Below, piece after piece: positions 1 through 10,142 of a stretch of DNA of 64,000 nt (positions are counted from its first letter, which is position 1; each line of letters opens with the position of its first letter). The position numbers and the translations under genes are program-made. The DNA is from Tragulus kanchil. Its lineage: Eukaryota > Chordata > Mammalia > Artiodactyla > Tragulidae. The notes under the pieces were generated by a model. The model worked only from the letters and a program-made list of their open reading frames with translations. It had not been told where the DNA came from and did not search any database. Where the stretch lies: positions 175,551,501-175,615,500 of the forward strand of contig JAIOJX010000004.1 of assembly GCA_022376925.1 (NCBI GenBank), read 5' to 3'.

Positions 1-235
1 GCGATTCAATGGAAATAAACAGCGACGCCTTCGAAACAGAAGGCGACATGAACCACTGCAGAGGGCGACTGTGTTTAGTGAGCGCGTCCCAACTACGCAG
101 CCCCCGGGAGTGGGCGCCGGCAGCAGGGCCTCGGCGACCTCGGGCGACGGCCACCGACCTTTGGCGGGGATGGAGAGGAGGGGAGGGGGCGGAGCGGAGG
201 GGGCGCACGTGGCGCCGACCGCCCGGGCTTTATTA
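1..235. promoter_or_regulatory. CpG-island-like segment
   Basis: This segment is GC-rich and dense in CpG, with many CG dinucleotides and a GC box (gggggcggagc) near 186. It ends at a short T-rich run near 238. No recognisable repeat or coding exon lies in it. Undepleted CpG in a mammalian genome suggests an unmethylated promoter or regulatory element, but the window starts inside it, so its real extent and any linked gene cannot be seen. The open frames here have no family signature. Confidence 0.35.
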
Positions 236-680
236 TTATTTTTTTTTTTCTTTTCTTTTCAAGTGAATTCCCGGAAGGTTTCCGAGGTTTTTGCTTGACA
301 GAGCACGGGGAAGACGTTGAGAATGTATTCCATTGTCTTTCCTGGTGCCAGAGCGGCCCCCCGCGGCAGTCTCCCAGCATCTCTTTGAATGAATGAACCG
401 GACGGGAGCGGTGACTCTGCTCCTCTTAAAGGGCGGCAATAATGAATAGGAAGAGAAAGTGCTTGTTGCAGAGCGCAGATTATTATAGGTCTCTCAGCGT
501 TCCGCATCCACCTGCTGAGAAAATCATGCCTTTGCGCGTGTGCGAGGATTTAGTGCGTGGTTTATTTGCAAGTTGAGAAGACCTGAAAGCTGGGAACGGA
601 CAAGGGATAGCCGCTGAGGCCGATCCTGCAGAGAGTTTGAAGCGAGGGTGCGCCATGGTTTGGGGGCCTGCGTAGGGTGA
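236..680. other. Repeat-free sequence next to the CpG-rich segment
   Basis: I see no SINE, LINE or LTR signature here. The sequence has mixed composition, with several TAAT/ATTA-type motifs between about 430 and 490. It could be conserved non-coding DNA or a UTR, but nothing here proves it. Confidence 0.3.
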
Positions 681-681
681 G

Positions 682-818
682 ATGGGTAGATACCATCACT
701 GACTCAGTGGACACAAATTTGAGCAAACTCTGGGAGACAGTGCAGGACAGAAGAGCCCGGGGAGCTACAGTCTGTAGGGCTGCAGAGTCGGACAGGACTC
801 AGCTACTGAACAACTATA
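682..818 (+). mobile_element. BovB/BovA 3' fragment
   Basis: The block runs from the 'gatgggtagataccatcactg' region through 'gactcagtggacac' to 'gcagagtcggacaggactca'. It matches the 3' end of the ruminant BovB LINE, which is shared with the BovA SINE. It is diverged and truncated. Confidence 0.75.
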
Positions 819-1104
819 CATTATAAGTAACATGGTTGAAACATCTGGTAAGTTTTTTCTTTGGGTTTCCGCCACCCACCCCAGGGCAATAATATCCACA
901 GTCCTCTGGCTGTGGCCCTGTGTACCCGGCACATTTCCTAGGACCTGAGCTCGCTGTAGGGGGGACCCTTGGCTATTACAAGCGCTAAGTGTCACTACCT
1001 GACGTGAGCAGATGGTGGCAGGTCCTTCAGAGGCTTAGGCGCCGACAGGTGGGAGACTGGGCAGAGAAGTGGAGGCATGACTCAGAGCCGTCTTTTCTCC
1101 CCCA

Positions 1105-1450
1105 GTCTAGACATGTAACATTCAAACTGCTGAAAACTGGAAACAAAGTGAAAATCTTGAAGGTAGTCAGGGGAAAAAGAAATACATCACATTCAGAAGA
1201 ACAAAGATAAGAATTGTGTCTTTAAAGAGCTGAAAGGAAAAAATGCAGTCAACTCGAAAGGTTGTACCCGGTGAAAATTTCTTTCAAAAATTAAGGCAAA
1301 AATACAGGAAAACGAAAGCCAAGAGAATTAATTCCCAGAAGGCTCGTGCCATCAATTTAGGAAACATTCAGGGAAGTCTTTCAGGCGAAGCATATATGAT
1401 ATTAATACCAGTACAAACTTGGATTTGTGTCAAGAAATGATAACAATGAA
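1105..1450 (+). mobile_element. L1 LINE fragment
   Basis: The A-rich sequence 'attcaaactgctgaaaa' through 'agaacaaagataagaat' and 'ttgtacccggtgaaaat' matches a common mammalian L1 internal segment. It carries stops in all frames and is a dead fragment. Confidence 0.65.
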
Positions 1451-1499
1451 GACAAGCACAAAATTCTTTGAGGGCTTTCCAGGTAGACAATCGTGTCAC

Positions 1500-1672
1500 C
1501 TGCAAGGGACAGATTTACTCCTTTTCTCCCCAATTCTTATACCTTTTATTGATTTCTCTTCTCTCACTGCTTTGCCTGATGCCTCCTGGTACAGTGTTGA
1601 ATAGTAGAGGGCCTTTTTGGTTTATTGCTGATCTTATAGAAGTGCTGTTAGTATTTCCCCATTAGCTTAGGT
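1500..1672 (-). mobile_element. L1 LINE fragment, inverted
   Basis: The reverse complement resembles the L1 ORF2 region. On the plus strand the 'cagtgttgaatagtagagg' motif followed by 'ttgctgatctta' is typical of antisense L1. The fragment is truncated and diverged. Confidence 0.5.
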
Positions 1673-1692
1673 TCTAGATTTAGGAACACAGT

Positions 1693-1707
1693 ATACACAC
1701 ACACACA
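1693..1707. repeat. (CA)n microsatellite, short
   Basis: Seven to eight CA units lie directly upstream of a Bov-tA SINE. Confidence 0.8.
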
Positions 1708-1715
1708 GTGTGTAG

Positions 1716-1935
1716 CTGGATTTCCTGGGTGGCGCTAGTGGTAAAGAGCCCGCCTGTCCACGCAGGGGATGTAAGAGGCATAAGAAGTCAGTGGTGGGGA
1801 AGATCCCCTGGAGGAGGTCGTGGCAACCCACTCCAGTAGTCTTGCTTGGAGAAGCCCACGGCCGGAGGAGCTTGGTGGGCTACAGTCCATGGGGTCACAA
1901 AGAGTTGGACGCGACTGAAGTGACGTAGCACTCAT
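1716..1935 (+). mobile_element. Bov-tA SINE
   Basis: The tRNA-derived head (tttcctgggtggcgctagtg) is followed by the Bov-tA body (gaagatcccctggagg, ggcaacccactccagta) and the tail with 'gagttggacgcgactgaag'. The right half from 1821 recurs at 2931-3045 because duplication 1 starts inside this element. Confidence 0.9.
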
Positions 1936-2004
1936 GTGCATGTATATGTATTTATTATCTTAAGTAACCACACGTCAATTTCCCTCCAGAGCCTTCTTTT
2001 TATT

Positions 2005-2285
2005 TTTTTAAATTATAAAGCTACTTTAACATTTTCTTAATTATTTTTTTATGTATTTATTTTCATCCATCCTTATTCTTTGGTATGTAAGGGCCTTCCA
2101 TTGCAGTGGACTCTCTTGTTGCAAAGCACTGGCTCTAGGTGCATGCACTCCGGAGCACGGGCTCGTAATTAGACACACCAGCTTAGCAGCTCTGCGTCAT
2201 GTGGGATCTTCCCAGGCCAGGGATCGAACTGGTGCCCCTTTCACTGCAAGGTAGACTCTTTACCCACTGGACCACCCGGGAAGCC
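2005..2285 (-). mobile_element. Extended CHR-like SINE, copy a
   Basis: Read on the minus strand, this is a tRNA-derived head, the internal block with the diagnostic 'gtctaattacgagc' motif, and an A/T-rich tail. The flanking direct repeat 'cagagccttctttt' at about 1988 and 'cagagccttcttt' at 2287 is a target-site duplication. It is duplicated at 3115-3395 by duplication 1. Confidence 0.85.
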
Positions 2286-2304
2286 CCAGAGCCTTCTTTC
2301 TATC

Positions 2305-2420
2305 ACACACTTGTGGCTTTGGGGAAATCCCGTAAGCCTTCGGGACCCCAATTTCCTCCTTTCCCAAATGGAAGGTGGCTAGTGGCCTCCTTGGGTTCTG
2401 AGCCATCAGACTAGCAGGAC
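2305..2420 (+). mobile_element. MIR-like relic
   Basis: The pattern 'ttggggaaatcccgtaagcc ... aatttcctcctttcccaaatgg' resembles the MIR core and tail. It is old and diverged. The second copy is at about 3415-3530. Confidence 0.4.
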
Positions 2421-2930
2421 GCAGCAGCGAAGGTCCACTGGGGGGTGATGGCGAACTGCATTCTGCCTCTGGTATCGCTCAGCTCCTCTCTCCCTGAGCC
2501 TCTTCTGCACAAGCGTCCTTTGTACTATGGCCTGAAGTCAGCCAGCAGCTCGGGGTAGCTGTAACCAATTAGGAGGGTGAGCCTGTGTATACTAATTAGT
2601 TGCTATAAAGATCAAACTCAGATTCTTCCCAGCTTTTCTGAGATAAGCACTTTGAGAGAGAAATGGACCTGAAAGGAGGTGTCTGGAGGATTTAAATGGC
2701 GTTCAGTCTGCTAGGCAGCTGTGGTAGAAACACGCATTGATAAAAAAAAAAAAAAAATGCTGTGGCTGCAGGCAAGATCTGCGGGCAGGTGAGAGAGAGG
2801 ACGGGGAGGTGAGGCAACTTGTGCACATACCCGCAGACAGGCGCGGATGGCCTGAGAAGGCCCCCCAGGCGGCGCCACTCAAGAGAAGGGCTGGGGGTAG
2901 CCTGGGGAGTCTAGGAACAGAGGGATGAAC
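2421..2930. other. No recognised element
   Basis: This is unique-looking sequence containing an A-run at 2742-2757. No exon or repeat is recognised. It is copied at 3531-4042. Confidence 0.4.
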
Positions 2931-4076
2931 TGGCAACCCACTCCAGTAGTCTTGCTTGGAGAAGCCCACGGCCGGAGGAGCTTGGTGGGCTACAGTCCAT
3001 GGGGTCACAAAGAGTTGGACGCGACTGAAGTGACGTAGCACTCATGTGCATGTATATGTATTTATTATCTTAAGTAACCACACGTCAATTTCCCTCCAGA
3101 GCCTTCTTTTTATTTTTTTAAATTATAAAGCTACTTTAACATTTTCTTAATTATTTTTTTATGTATTTATTTTCATCCATCCTTATTCTTTGGTATGTAA
3201 GGGCCTTCCATTGCAGTGGACTCTCTTGTTGCAAAGCACTGGCTCTAGGTGCATGCACTCCGGAGCACGGGCTCGTAATTAGACACACCAGCTTAGCAGC
3301 TCTGCGTCATGTGGGATCTTCCCAGGCCAGGGATCGAACTGGTGCCCCTTTCACTGCAAGGTAGACTCTTTACCCACTGGACCACCCGGGAAGCCCCAGA
3401 GCCTTCTTTCTATCACACACTTGTGGCTTTGGGGAAATCCCGTAAGCCTTCGGGACCCCAATTTCCTCCTTTCCCAAATGGAAGGTGGCTAGTGGCCTCC
3501 TTGGGTTCTGAGCCATCAGACTAGCAGGACGCAGCAGCGAAGGTCCACTGGGGGGTGATGGCGAACTGCATTCTGCCTCTGGTATCGCTCAGCTCCTCTC
3601 TCCCTGAGCCTCTTCTGCACAAGCGTCCTTTGTACTATGGCCTGAAGTCAGCCAGCAGCTCGGGGTAGCTGTAACCAATTAGGAGGGTGAGCCTGTGTAT
3701 ACTAATTAGTTGCTATAAAGATCAAACTCAGATTCTTCCCAGCTTTTCTGAGATAAGCACTTTGAGAGAGAAATGGACCTGAAAGGAGGTGTCTGGAGGA
3801 TTTAAATGGCGTTCAGTCTGCTAGGCAGCTGTGGTAGAAACACGCATTGATAAAAAAAAAAAAAAAAAAATGCTGTGGCTGCAGGCAAGATCTGCGGGCA
3901 GGTGAGAGAGAGGACGGGGAGGTGAGGCAACTTGTGCACATACCCGCAGACAGGCGCGGATGGCCTGAGAAGGCCCCCCAGGCGGCGCCACTCAAGAGAA
4001 GGGCTGGGGGTAGCCTGGGGAGTCTAGGAACAGAGGGATGAAGTCGGCTTGGGTTAGATGGGGCCTCAGATAGTCA

Positions 4077-4225
4077 TGCCTGCCTGGCACCTGCGGACGT
4101 GACCTCATTTGGAAACAGGGTCTCTGCAGACGTAACCCACTGCAGGCAGAGCCTCCGTTAGGGTGGGGCCACGTCCCATGGCCGACGTCCTCCTAAGAAG
4201 AGGAAAGGGTGGACACAGAGGGGAA
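4077..4225 (+). mobile_element. MLT1-type LTR fragment
   Basis: 'gacctcatttggaaacaggg', 'ttagggtggggccacgtccc' and 'cctaagaagaggaaagggtg' follow the order found in MaLR (MLT1/MST) LTRs. It is truncated, and is duplicated at 5184-5333. Confidence 0.6.
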
Positions 4226-4340
4226 GCCGGCCCTGGGTGGGTGGAGGCAGGGGCTGGAGTGACACTGCGACAAGCCAAGGGATGCCAGGGACTGCCGGTC
4301 TCATCATCAGCCCCGGACGATATAATAAAACACCACAGAC

Positions 4341-4672
4341 TGAGCTTCCTTGGAGGTACAGTGGATAAGAATCTGCTTGCCCCTGCAGGGGACAATGGGT
4401 TCGATCCCTGGTCTGGGAAGATCCCACATGCCACGAAACAACTAAACCCTCACACCACAACTACTGAGCTCAAAATGCTGCACCTACCAAAGCCCGCCTG
4501 TGTAGAGCCTGTTCTCCTCAACAGAAGAAGCCACCGCAATGAGAAACTCCCTGCATTGCAACCAAAGAGTAGCCCCGACTCTCTGCAACTAGAGAAAGCC
4601 CGCGCACAGCAATGAAGACTCCATGAAACCCAAAATTTAAAATAAATAAATTAATTTTAAAAATAGCACTGA
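4341..4672 (+). mobile_element. CHR-type SINE, full length
   Basis: The tRNA-derived head is followed by the typical CHR body: 'acaactactgagctc', 'agaagccaccgcaatgag', 'agagtagccccgactctctg', 'gcaactagagaaagcccg', then an A/T-rich tail. The second copy is at 5448-5779. Confidence 0.88.
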
Positions 4673-4675
4673 CTA

Positions 4676-4951
4676 GGGCTTCCCTGGTGGTCCAGTGGGT
4701 GGGGAATCCGCCTTGCAGTGCAGGGGGCACTGGTTCGATCCCTGGCCCGGGAGGATCCCATGGGCCGTGGAGCACCTGAGCTGGCGTGTCTAATTGTGAG
4801 GCAGCGCTCTGGAGCTCATGCACCTGGAGCTGGTGCTCTGCACCAAGGGGGGCCACTGCAACGGGAGGCCCACGCATACCAAGGAATAAAGATGGATCAA
4901 AGAAAATAATAAAATAAATGTTTAAGAAAAGAGACATCTTTAAAAAAAAAA
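4676..4951 (+). mobile_element. Extended CHR-like SINE, copy b
   Basis: This plus-strand copy has the head 'cttccctggtggtccagtgg', the internal block with 'gtgtctaattgtgaggc', and an A-tail. The target-site duplication is 'tagcactgactagg' before and 'tagcacagactagg' after. The second copy is at 5783-6058. Confidence 0.87.
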
Positions 4952-6734
4952 TTAGCACAGACTAGGAGGGGCCTTAGATGGCTGCCTTCTTTCTACGTTC
5001 TCACATGTCAGAGAGGGAAGAGACAGAGATCTTGTCTTTCTTCTTCTAAAGGGCAGACAGGCGCGGATGGCCTGAGAAGGCCCCCCAGGCGGCGCCACTC
5101 AAGAGAAGGGCTGGGGGTAGCCTGGGGAGTCTAGGAACAGAGGGATGAAGTCGGCTTGGGTTAGATGGGGCCTCAGATAGTCATGCCTGCCTGGCACCTG
5201 CGGACGTGACCTCATTTGGAAACAGGGTCTCTGCAGACGTAACCCACTGCAGGCAGAGCCTCCGTTAGGGTGGGGCCACGTCCCATGGCCGACGTCCTCC
5301 TAAGAAGAGGAAAGGGTGGACACAGAGGAAGCCGGCCCTGGGTGGGTGGAGGCAGGGGCTGGAGTGACACTGCGACAAGCCAAGGGATGCCAGGGACTGC
5401 CGGTCTCATCATCAGCCCCGGACGATATAATAAAACACCACAGACTGAGCTTCCTTGGAGGTACAGTGGATAAGAATCTGCTTGCCCCTGCAGGGGACAA
5501 TGGGTTCGATCCCTGGTCTGGGAAGATCCCACATGCCACGAAACAACTAAACCCTCACACCACAACTACTGAGCTCAAAATGCTGCACCTACCAAAGCCC
5601 GCCTGTGTAGAGCCTGTTCTCCTCAACAGAAGAAGCCACCGCAATGAGAAACTCCCTGCATTGCAACCAAAGAGTAGCCCCGACTCTCTGCAACTAGAGA
5701 AAGCCCGCGCACAGCAATGAAGACTCCATGAAACCCAAAATTTAAAATAAATAAATTAATTTTAAAAATAGCACTGACTAGGGCTTCCCTGGTGGTCCAG
5801 TGGGTGGGGAATCCGCCTTGCAGTGCAGGGGGCACTGGTTCGATCCCTGGCCCGGGAGGATCCCATGGGCCGTGGAGCACCTGAGCTGGCGTGTCTAATT
5901 GTGAGGCAGCGCTCTGGAGCTCATGCACCTGGAGCTGGTGCTCTGCACCAAGGGGGGCCACTGCAACGGGAGGCCCACGCATACCAAGGAATAAAGATGG
6001 ATCAAAGAAAATAATAAAATAAATGTTTAAGAAAAGAGACATCTTTAAAAAAAAAATTAGCACAGACTAGGGAGGGGCCTTAGATGGCTGCCTTCTTTCT
6101 ACGTTCTCACATGTCAGAGAGGGGAAGAGACAGAGATCTTGTCTTTCTTCTTCTAAAGGGCACTTACCTGATGATGGGGGCTCCACCCTCCTGACCTCAT
6201 CTAAGCCTGATTACCTCCCAAAGGACTCAAGTCCTAATACCATCACACTGGAGATTAGGGTTTCAACACTGGGGGTTGGGGGCGGGGGGACATAGGCCTT
6301 CAGTTCATAACAGCTGGGAGCCACCAGAAGCTAGAAGAAACAAGGAAGCATCCTTGTCTAGAAACTTCAGAGACAGAGTGTCGTCTTATTGATCCCTTGA
6401 TTTCAGACTTCTAGTGCCAGCTCTGTGAGAGAGTAAATTTCTATTCTTTTTGGAGGGTACATCAGTCACTCCATCCAGCTTAAAAGGTGGCCTGATCATC
6501 GAATAGCAACTATCTGCTTTAGAGTGTCAGATCTCAGACAGCTTGGTAAAGCAAGCCCACAGGAGTCACCTGTTATGAGCAGTTGTCTCACACACAGAGC
6601 CAACGGCGTGGGAATCACACGAGACCTAGATTGGGAGATGAAACCACGGCGCCTGCTGGTATCTGACTCCTGCCGCCCTACCCGGCCTCACGGGGACCAC
6701 TCTCCCCTTGCTCAAAATACTGTAGTCTCTCTGG

Positions 6735-6912
6735 GCAACCTTCTGCTTCGTGATACACCGAACTCTTCCCTGCCTCAGGGCCTTTGCACGTGCTTCTCCT
6801 TCAGCCTGGAAAGCTCTCCTGGCTCTTCTCACGGTCAGCGTCTCCTTGTCCTTCCGATCTTGCCTTCAGCGCCAGCTCTTCAGAGAAGCCTTTCCTGACC
6901 ACCCTATCCACT
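6735..6912 (+). mobile_element. L2 LINE relic
   Basis: 'tgcctcagggcctttgcacg', 'agcctggaaagctctcctgg' and 'agaagcctttcctgaccacc' are standard L2 signatures. The open frame across it is a by-product of the repeat. Confidence 0.65.
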
Positions 6913-7367
6913 AGGACAGAATAATGCCCCTCCTTCAGAGATGTCCATGTCCCAGTCCCAGGAACCTGTGACTATATTATTTCATGCAAAGGGATATTCA
7001 GGTTGCAGATGGAATTATGTTTGCTAATCAAGTGATTCCATGCGATCATCCTGGGTTACCTAGGTGGGCCCAGTGTACCCGTGAGGCTCCTTAAATGGGG
7101 ATGAGCAGGGCGGAGGACTCTCAACTGAGAGATGGCCTTTAGAGAAAGCCTTGACGGACCACCGCAGGACTTGGGACAAGTGCCGGGGGCCAAGAAATGT
7201 CCCAGCTTTTCCTAGAAGCTGGAAAAGGCCAGGATGCTTTCTGGAGGTTCCATTCTGCCCTGGAGCCTCCAGAAAGGAACGCAGCTCTGTCAGCCTCTTG
7301 ATTTTAGCACAGCAAGTTGCATCTTGGACTTAGAATGCCCAGCATTGCCCAATAATATACATTTTTT

Positions 7368-7634
7368 AAAAATTTTGGCCTCTTTTATTGATTATTTATT
7401 TATTTATTTTCATCCATCTTTTTATTCTTTGGCCTGTGTGGACCTCCCATTGCAGTGGCCTCTTTCCTTGCAGAGCACTGGCTCTGAGTGCATGCACTCC
7501 AGAGCACTGGCTCGTAATTGGACACACCGTTTCAGCTGCTTGGCGGCACGTGCGATCTTCCCAGGCCAGGGATTGAACCAGTGCCCCTTGCACTGCAAGG
7601 TGGACACTTTACCCACTGGTCTACCGGGGAAGCC
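7368..7634 (-). mobile_element. Extended CHR-like SINE, copy c
   Basis: The minus-strand copy is flanked by a clear target-site duplication, 'ccaataatatacattttt', at about 7349 and 7635. It keeps the diagnostic 'gtccaattacgagcc' block, read on the minus strand. Confidence 0.92.
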
Positions 7635-7654
7635 CAATAATATACATTTTTAAA

Positions 7655-7823
7655 AATATTTGTTTATTTGACTGCACTGGATCCTAGTAGAAGCATGCAA
7701 GTTGTGACATGCAAACTCTTAGTGTTGGCCATGTGGGATCTAGTTCCCTAACCAGGGATTGAACCCAGATCTTCTGCATTGGAAGCTCAGAGTCTTAACG
7801 CCTGGACCACCAGGTAAATCCCA
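7655..7823 (-). mobile_element. Short CHR-type SINE
   Basis: Read on the minus strand this has a tRNA-derived head (plus strand 'cctggaccaccaggtaaatc') and the 'ccctggttagggaacta' motif. It is diverged and lies inside the LTR. Confidence 0.75.
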
Positions 7824-8052
7824 CATCTGTGTTGTTTCAAGCCATTAAGCTTGTAGTACGTTGTTACAGCAGCCATAGGAAGCTAATACAGAACTGAACC
7901 TCAGGGCCCACCACTCAGAGAAGCCTCCTCTGACCCCCTTATCCAGAGCAGCACCTTCTCCCTCATCCAACTACTCTCTCAGGCACCTCCATGTGCTAAG
8001 CACTGCTTTAGGCACTAAAACAGTAGTGAGTTGGACCTTAAAAACCCCTGCC

Positions 8053-8196
8053 CTCCGGATTTCCGTGGTGGTCCAGTGGTTACAACTCTGTGCTGCCAAT
8101 GCAGGGGGCATGGGTTCGATCCCTGGGTGGGAAACCAAGATCCCACATGCTGCACGGTGAGGTGAAAAATGAAATAGAAAATGAAACAATAAAAAA
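8053..8196 (+). mobile_element. Short CHR-type SINE
   Basis: The head is 'ggatttccgtggtggtccag', then 'gggttcgatccctgggtgg', and the tail is A-rich. The second copy is at 9168-9311. Confidence 0.8.
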
Positions 8197-8207
8197 CCCT
8201 GCCCCCT

Positions 8208-8548
8208 GGGCTTCCCCTGGTGGTCCAGTGGGTAAGGACACCGCCTTGCAGTGCAAGGGGCACCAGTTCGATCCCTGGCCTGGGAAGATCCCACGTGCCG
8301 TGGAGCGGCTGGATCGATGTGTCCAATTACTGAGCCGGAGCTCTGGAGCGCATGCGCCCAGAGCCGGCGCTCTGCAACGACAGACGCCACTGCGATGGGA
8401 GGCCCACAGGAGCCAAAGAACAAAGACGGATGAACAGAGAGAAACAAAAGACCAATAGAAGTGGTCTGCCTGCTCCCCTCCCTCCCCAACCCGACCCCTG
8501 CCCAAAATAAATAAATAAATAAATCTTTAAAAAAAAAAAAAAAAAAAA
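8208..8548 (+). mobile_element. Extended CHR-like SINE, copy d
   Basis: This is the best-preserved plus-strand copy. It has a tRNA-like head, the block 'gtgtccaattactgagccgg', a perfect 'gcgcatgcgc' motif at 8348-8357, 'gaccaatagaagtgg', a C-rich tract, then (aaat)n and a 20-base A-tail. The target-site duplication is 'aaccctgccc'. The second copy is at 9323-9663. Confidence 0.93.
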
Positions 8549-9022
8549 CCCTGCCCTCACAGAACCTGCACAGGAGACAGGCAGAGGAACATGATAAGCA
8601 AATAAGAAAAATAAACAGTGTGGTGAGAAGTTCCAGGGAGGAAAAGCAGATGCGGCACTGGCGGGGCTCCTGGGGTCCAGGGAGATTGGAGGGAAGGCAG
8701 CAGCTGTCTGGGGAGGGAGCAGGCAGCCAGAGTGGAGAAAGCATCACAGCACGTGAGTGGCCGGCGCGGCCATGTCATTCATCATCCAAACAGGGGCCCC
8801 TGAGCGTGGAAGTGGCACCATTGAAAACCATGCTGGACAAGCAGGCAGGAACCTGCCCCGTCTGAGCGCCGAGTTGAGTTCCGGGAGCGGCTGGATCACA
8901 GTGGCTGAAGGATGGAGCAGGGATCTGAGAGGCAAGGGGCAGGTTTGGTTCAGCCTTGCAGGTCACCGTGAGAAGGCTGGCCGTTACTCCAGGAGAGGTG
9001 GAAAGTCCCCGAGAGTTCTGAG
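8549..9022. other. Old-repeat relic then unique sequence
   Basis: The first ~120 bases (ccctcacagaacctgcacag, gagacaggcagaggaacatg) look like an old mammalian interspersed repeat that continues the sequence before the SINEs. The rest is unique-looking and GC-rich. It is copied at 9664-10142. Confidence 0.35.
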
Positions 9023-10142
9023 CAGAGAAGCCTCCTCTGACCCCTTTTATCCAAGGAAGGCCCAAGCACCTTCTCCCTCATCCAACTACTCTCTCAGGCA
9101 CCTCCATGTGCTAAGCACTGCTTTAGGCACTAAAACAGTAGTGAGTTGGACCTTAAAAACCCCTGCCCTCCGGATTTCCGTGGTGGTCCAGTGGTTACAA
9201 CTCTGTGCTGCCAATGCAGGGGGCATGGGTTCGATCCCTGGGTGGGAAACCAAGATCCCACATGCTGCACGGTGAGGTGAAAAATGAAATAGAAAATGAA
9301 ACAATAAAAAACCCTGCCCCCTGGGCTTCCCCTGGTGGTCCAGTGGGTAAGGACACCGCCTTGCAGTGCAAGGGGCACCAGTTCGATCCCTGGCCTGGGA
9401 AGATCCCACGTGCCGTGGAGCGGCTGGATCGATGTGTCCAATTACTGAGCCGGAGCTCTGGAGCGCATGCGCCCAGAGCCGGCGCTCTGCAACGACAGAC
9501 GCCACTGCGATGGGAGGCCCACAGGAGCCAAAGAACAAAGACGGATGAACAGAGAGAAACAAAAGACCAATAGAAGTGGTCTGCCTGCTCCCCTCCCTCC
9601 CCAACCCGACCCCTGCCCAAAATAAATAAATAAATAAATCTTTAAAAAAAAAAAAAAAAAAAACCCTGCCCTCACAGAACCTGCACAGGAGACAGGCAGA
9701 GGAACATGATAAGCAAATAAGAAAAATAAACAGTGTGGTGAGAAGTTCCAGGGAGGAAAAGCAGATGCGGCACTGGCGGGGCTCCTGGGGTCCAGGGAGA
9801 TTGGAGGGAAGGCAGCAGCTGTCTGGGGAGGGAGCAGGCAGCCAGAGTGGAGAAAGCATCACAGCACGTGAGTGGCCGGCGCGGCCATGTCATTCATCAT
9901 CCAAACAGGGGCCCCTGAGCGTGGAAGTGGCACCATTGAAAACCATGCTGGACAAGCAGGCAGGAACCTGCCCCGTCTGAGCGCCGAGTTGAGTTCCGGG
10001 AGCGGCTGGATCACAGTGGCTGAAGGATGGAGCAGGGATCTGAGAGGCAAGGGGCAGGTTTGGTTCAGCCTTGCAGGTCACCGTGAGAAGGCTGGCCTTT
10101 ACTCCAGGAGAGGTGGAAAGTCCTGCGAGAGTTCTGAGCAGA

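Larger units (their letters stand above)
1821..4042. repeat. Direct duplication 1 (1821-2929 / 2931-4042)
   Basis: Two adjacent copies are near identical. The main difference is an A-run of 16 at 2742-2757 against 19 at 3852-3870. One base (c, 2930) lies between the copies. The first copy starts in the middle of a Bov-tA SINE, which a biological insertion would not be expected to do twice. It is most likely an untrimmed contig overlap; a true tandem duplication is the alternative. Confidence 0.95.
3946..6162. repeat. Direct duplication 2 (3946-5055 / 5053-6162)
   Basis: The offset is 1107 bp, with 3-bp shared sequence at the join. The copies differ by small indels: the second copy lacks 'gg' about 270 bp after its start, while the first copy lacks single G residues near its end (about 4966 and 5014). 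The first 97 bp overlap the end of duplication 1, so 2833-2929, 3946-4042 and 5053-5149 are three copies of one segment. Confidence 0.95.
4310..6310 (+). mobile_element. Old interspersed repeat split by two SINEs
   Basis: Pieces at 4310-4340, 4952-5052 and, after the duplication, 6059-6310 belong to one ancient element, seen in 'aataaaacaccacagactg', 'gggggctccaccctcctgac' and 'ctaataccatcacactgg'. It is interrupted by two CHR-type SINEs. I do not assign the family with confidence. Confidence 0.45.
6916..7892 (+). mobile_element. MLT1-type LTR with two inserted SINEs
   Basis: The LTR body runs 6916-7349. Its 3' end is at 7823-7892, with 'gtgttgtttcaagccattaa' and 'cagccataggaagctaatac' typical of MaLR LTR ends. 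Two minus-strand SINEs (7368-7634 and 7655-7823) split it. Age order is LTR, then the short SINE, then the extended CHR-like SINE. Confidence 0.65.
7916..10142. repeat. Direct duplication 3 (7916-9026 / 9023-10142)
   Basis: The copies are almost identical, except in the first 40 bases of the second copy (9041-9065) and in the last 40 bases of the first copy. This is what error-rich contig ends would give. Confidence 0.95.

Noticed and set aside
4341..4400. tRNA genes suggested by A-box/B-box-like strings (ggttcgatccctgg)
   Set aside because: These belong to the tRNA-derived heads of SINEs, which occur dozens of times and lack a proper cloverleaf and acceptor stem.
7971..8747. A 258-residue minus-strand gene, repeated at 9086-9862
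   Set aside because: The frame runs through two SINEs and their A-tails, and it is repeated only because of the assembly duplication.
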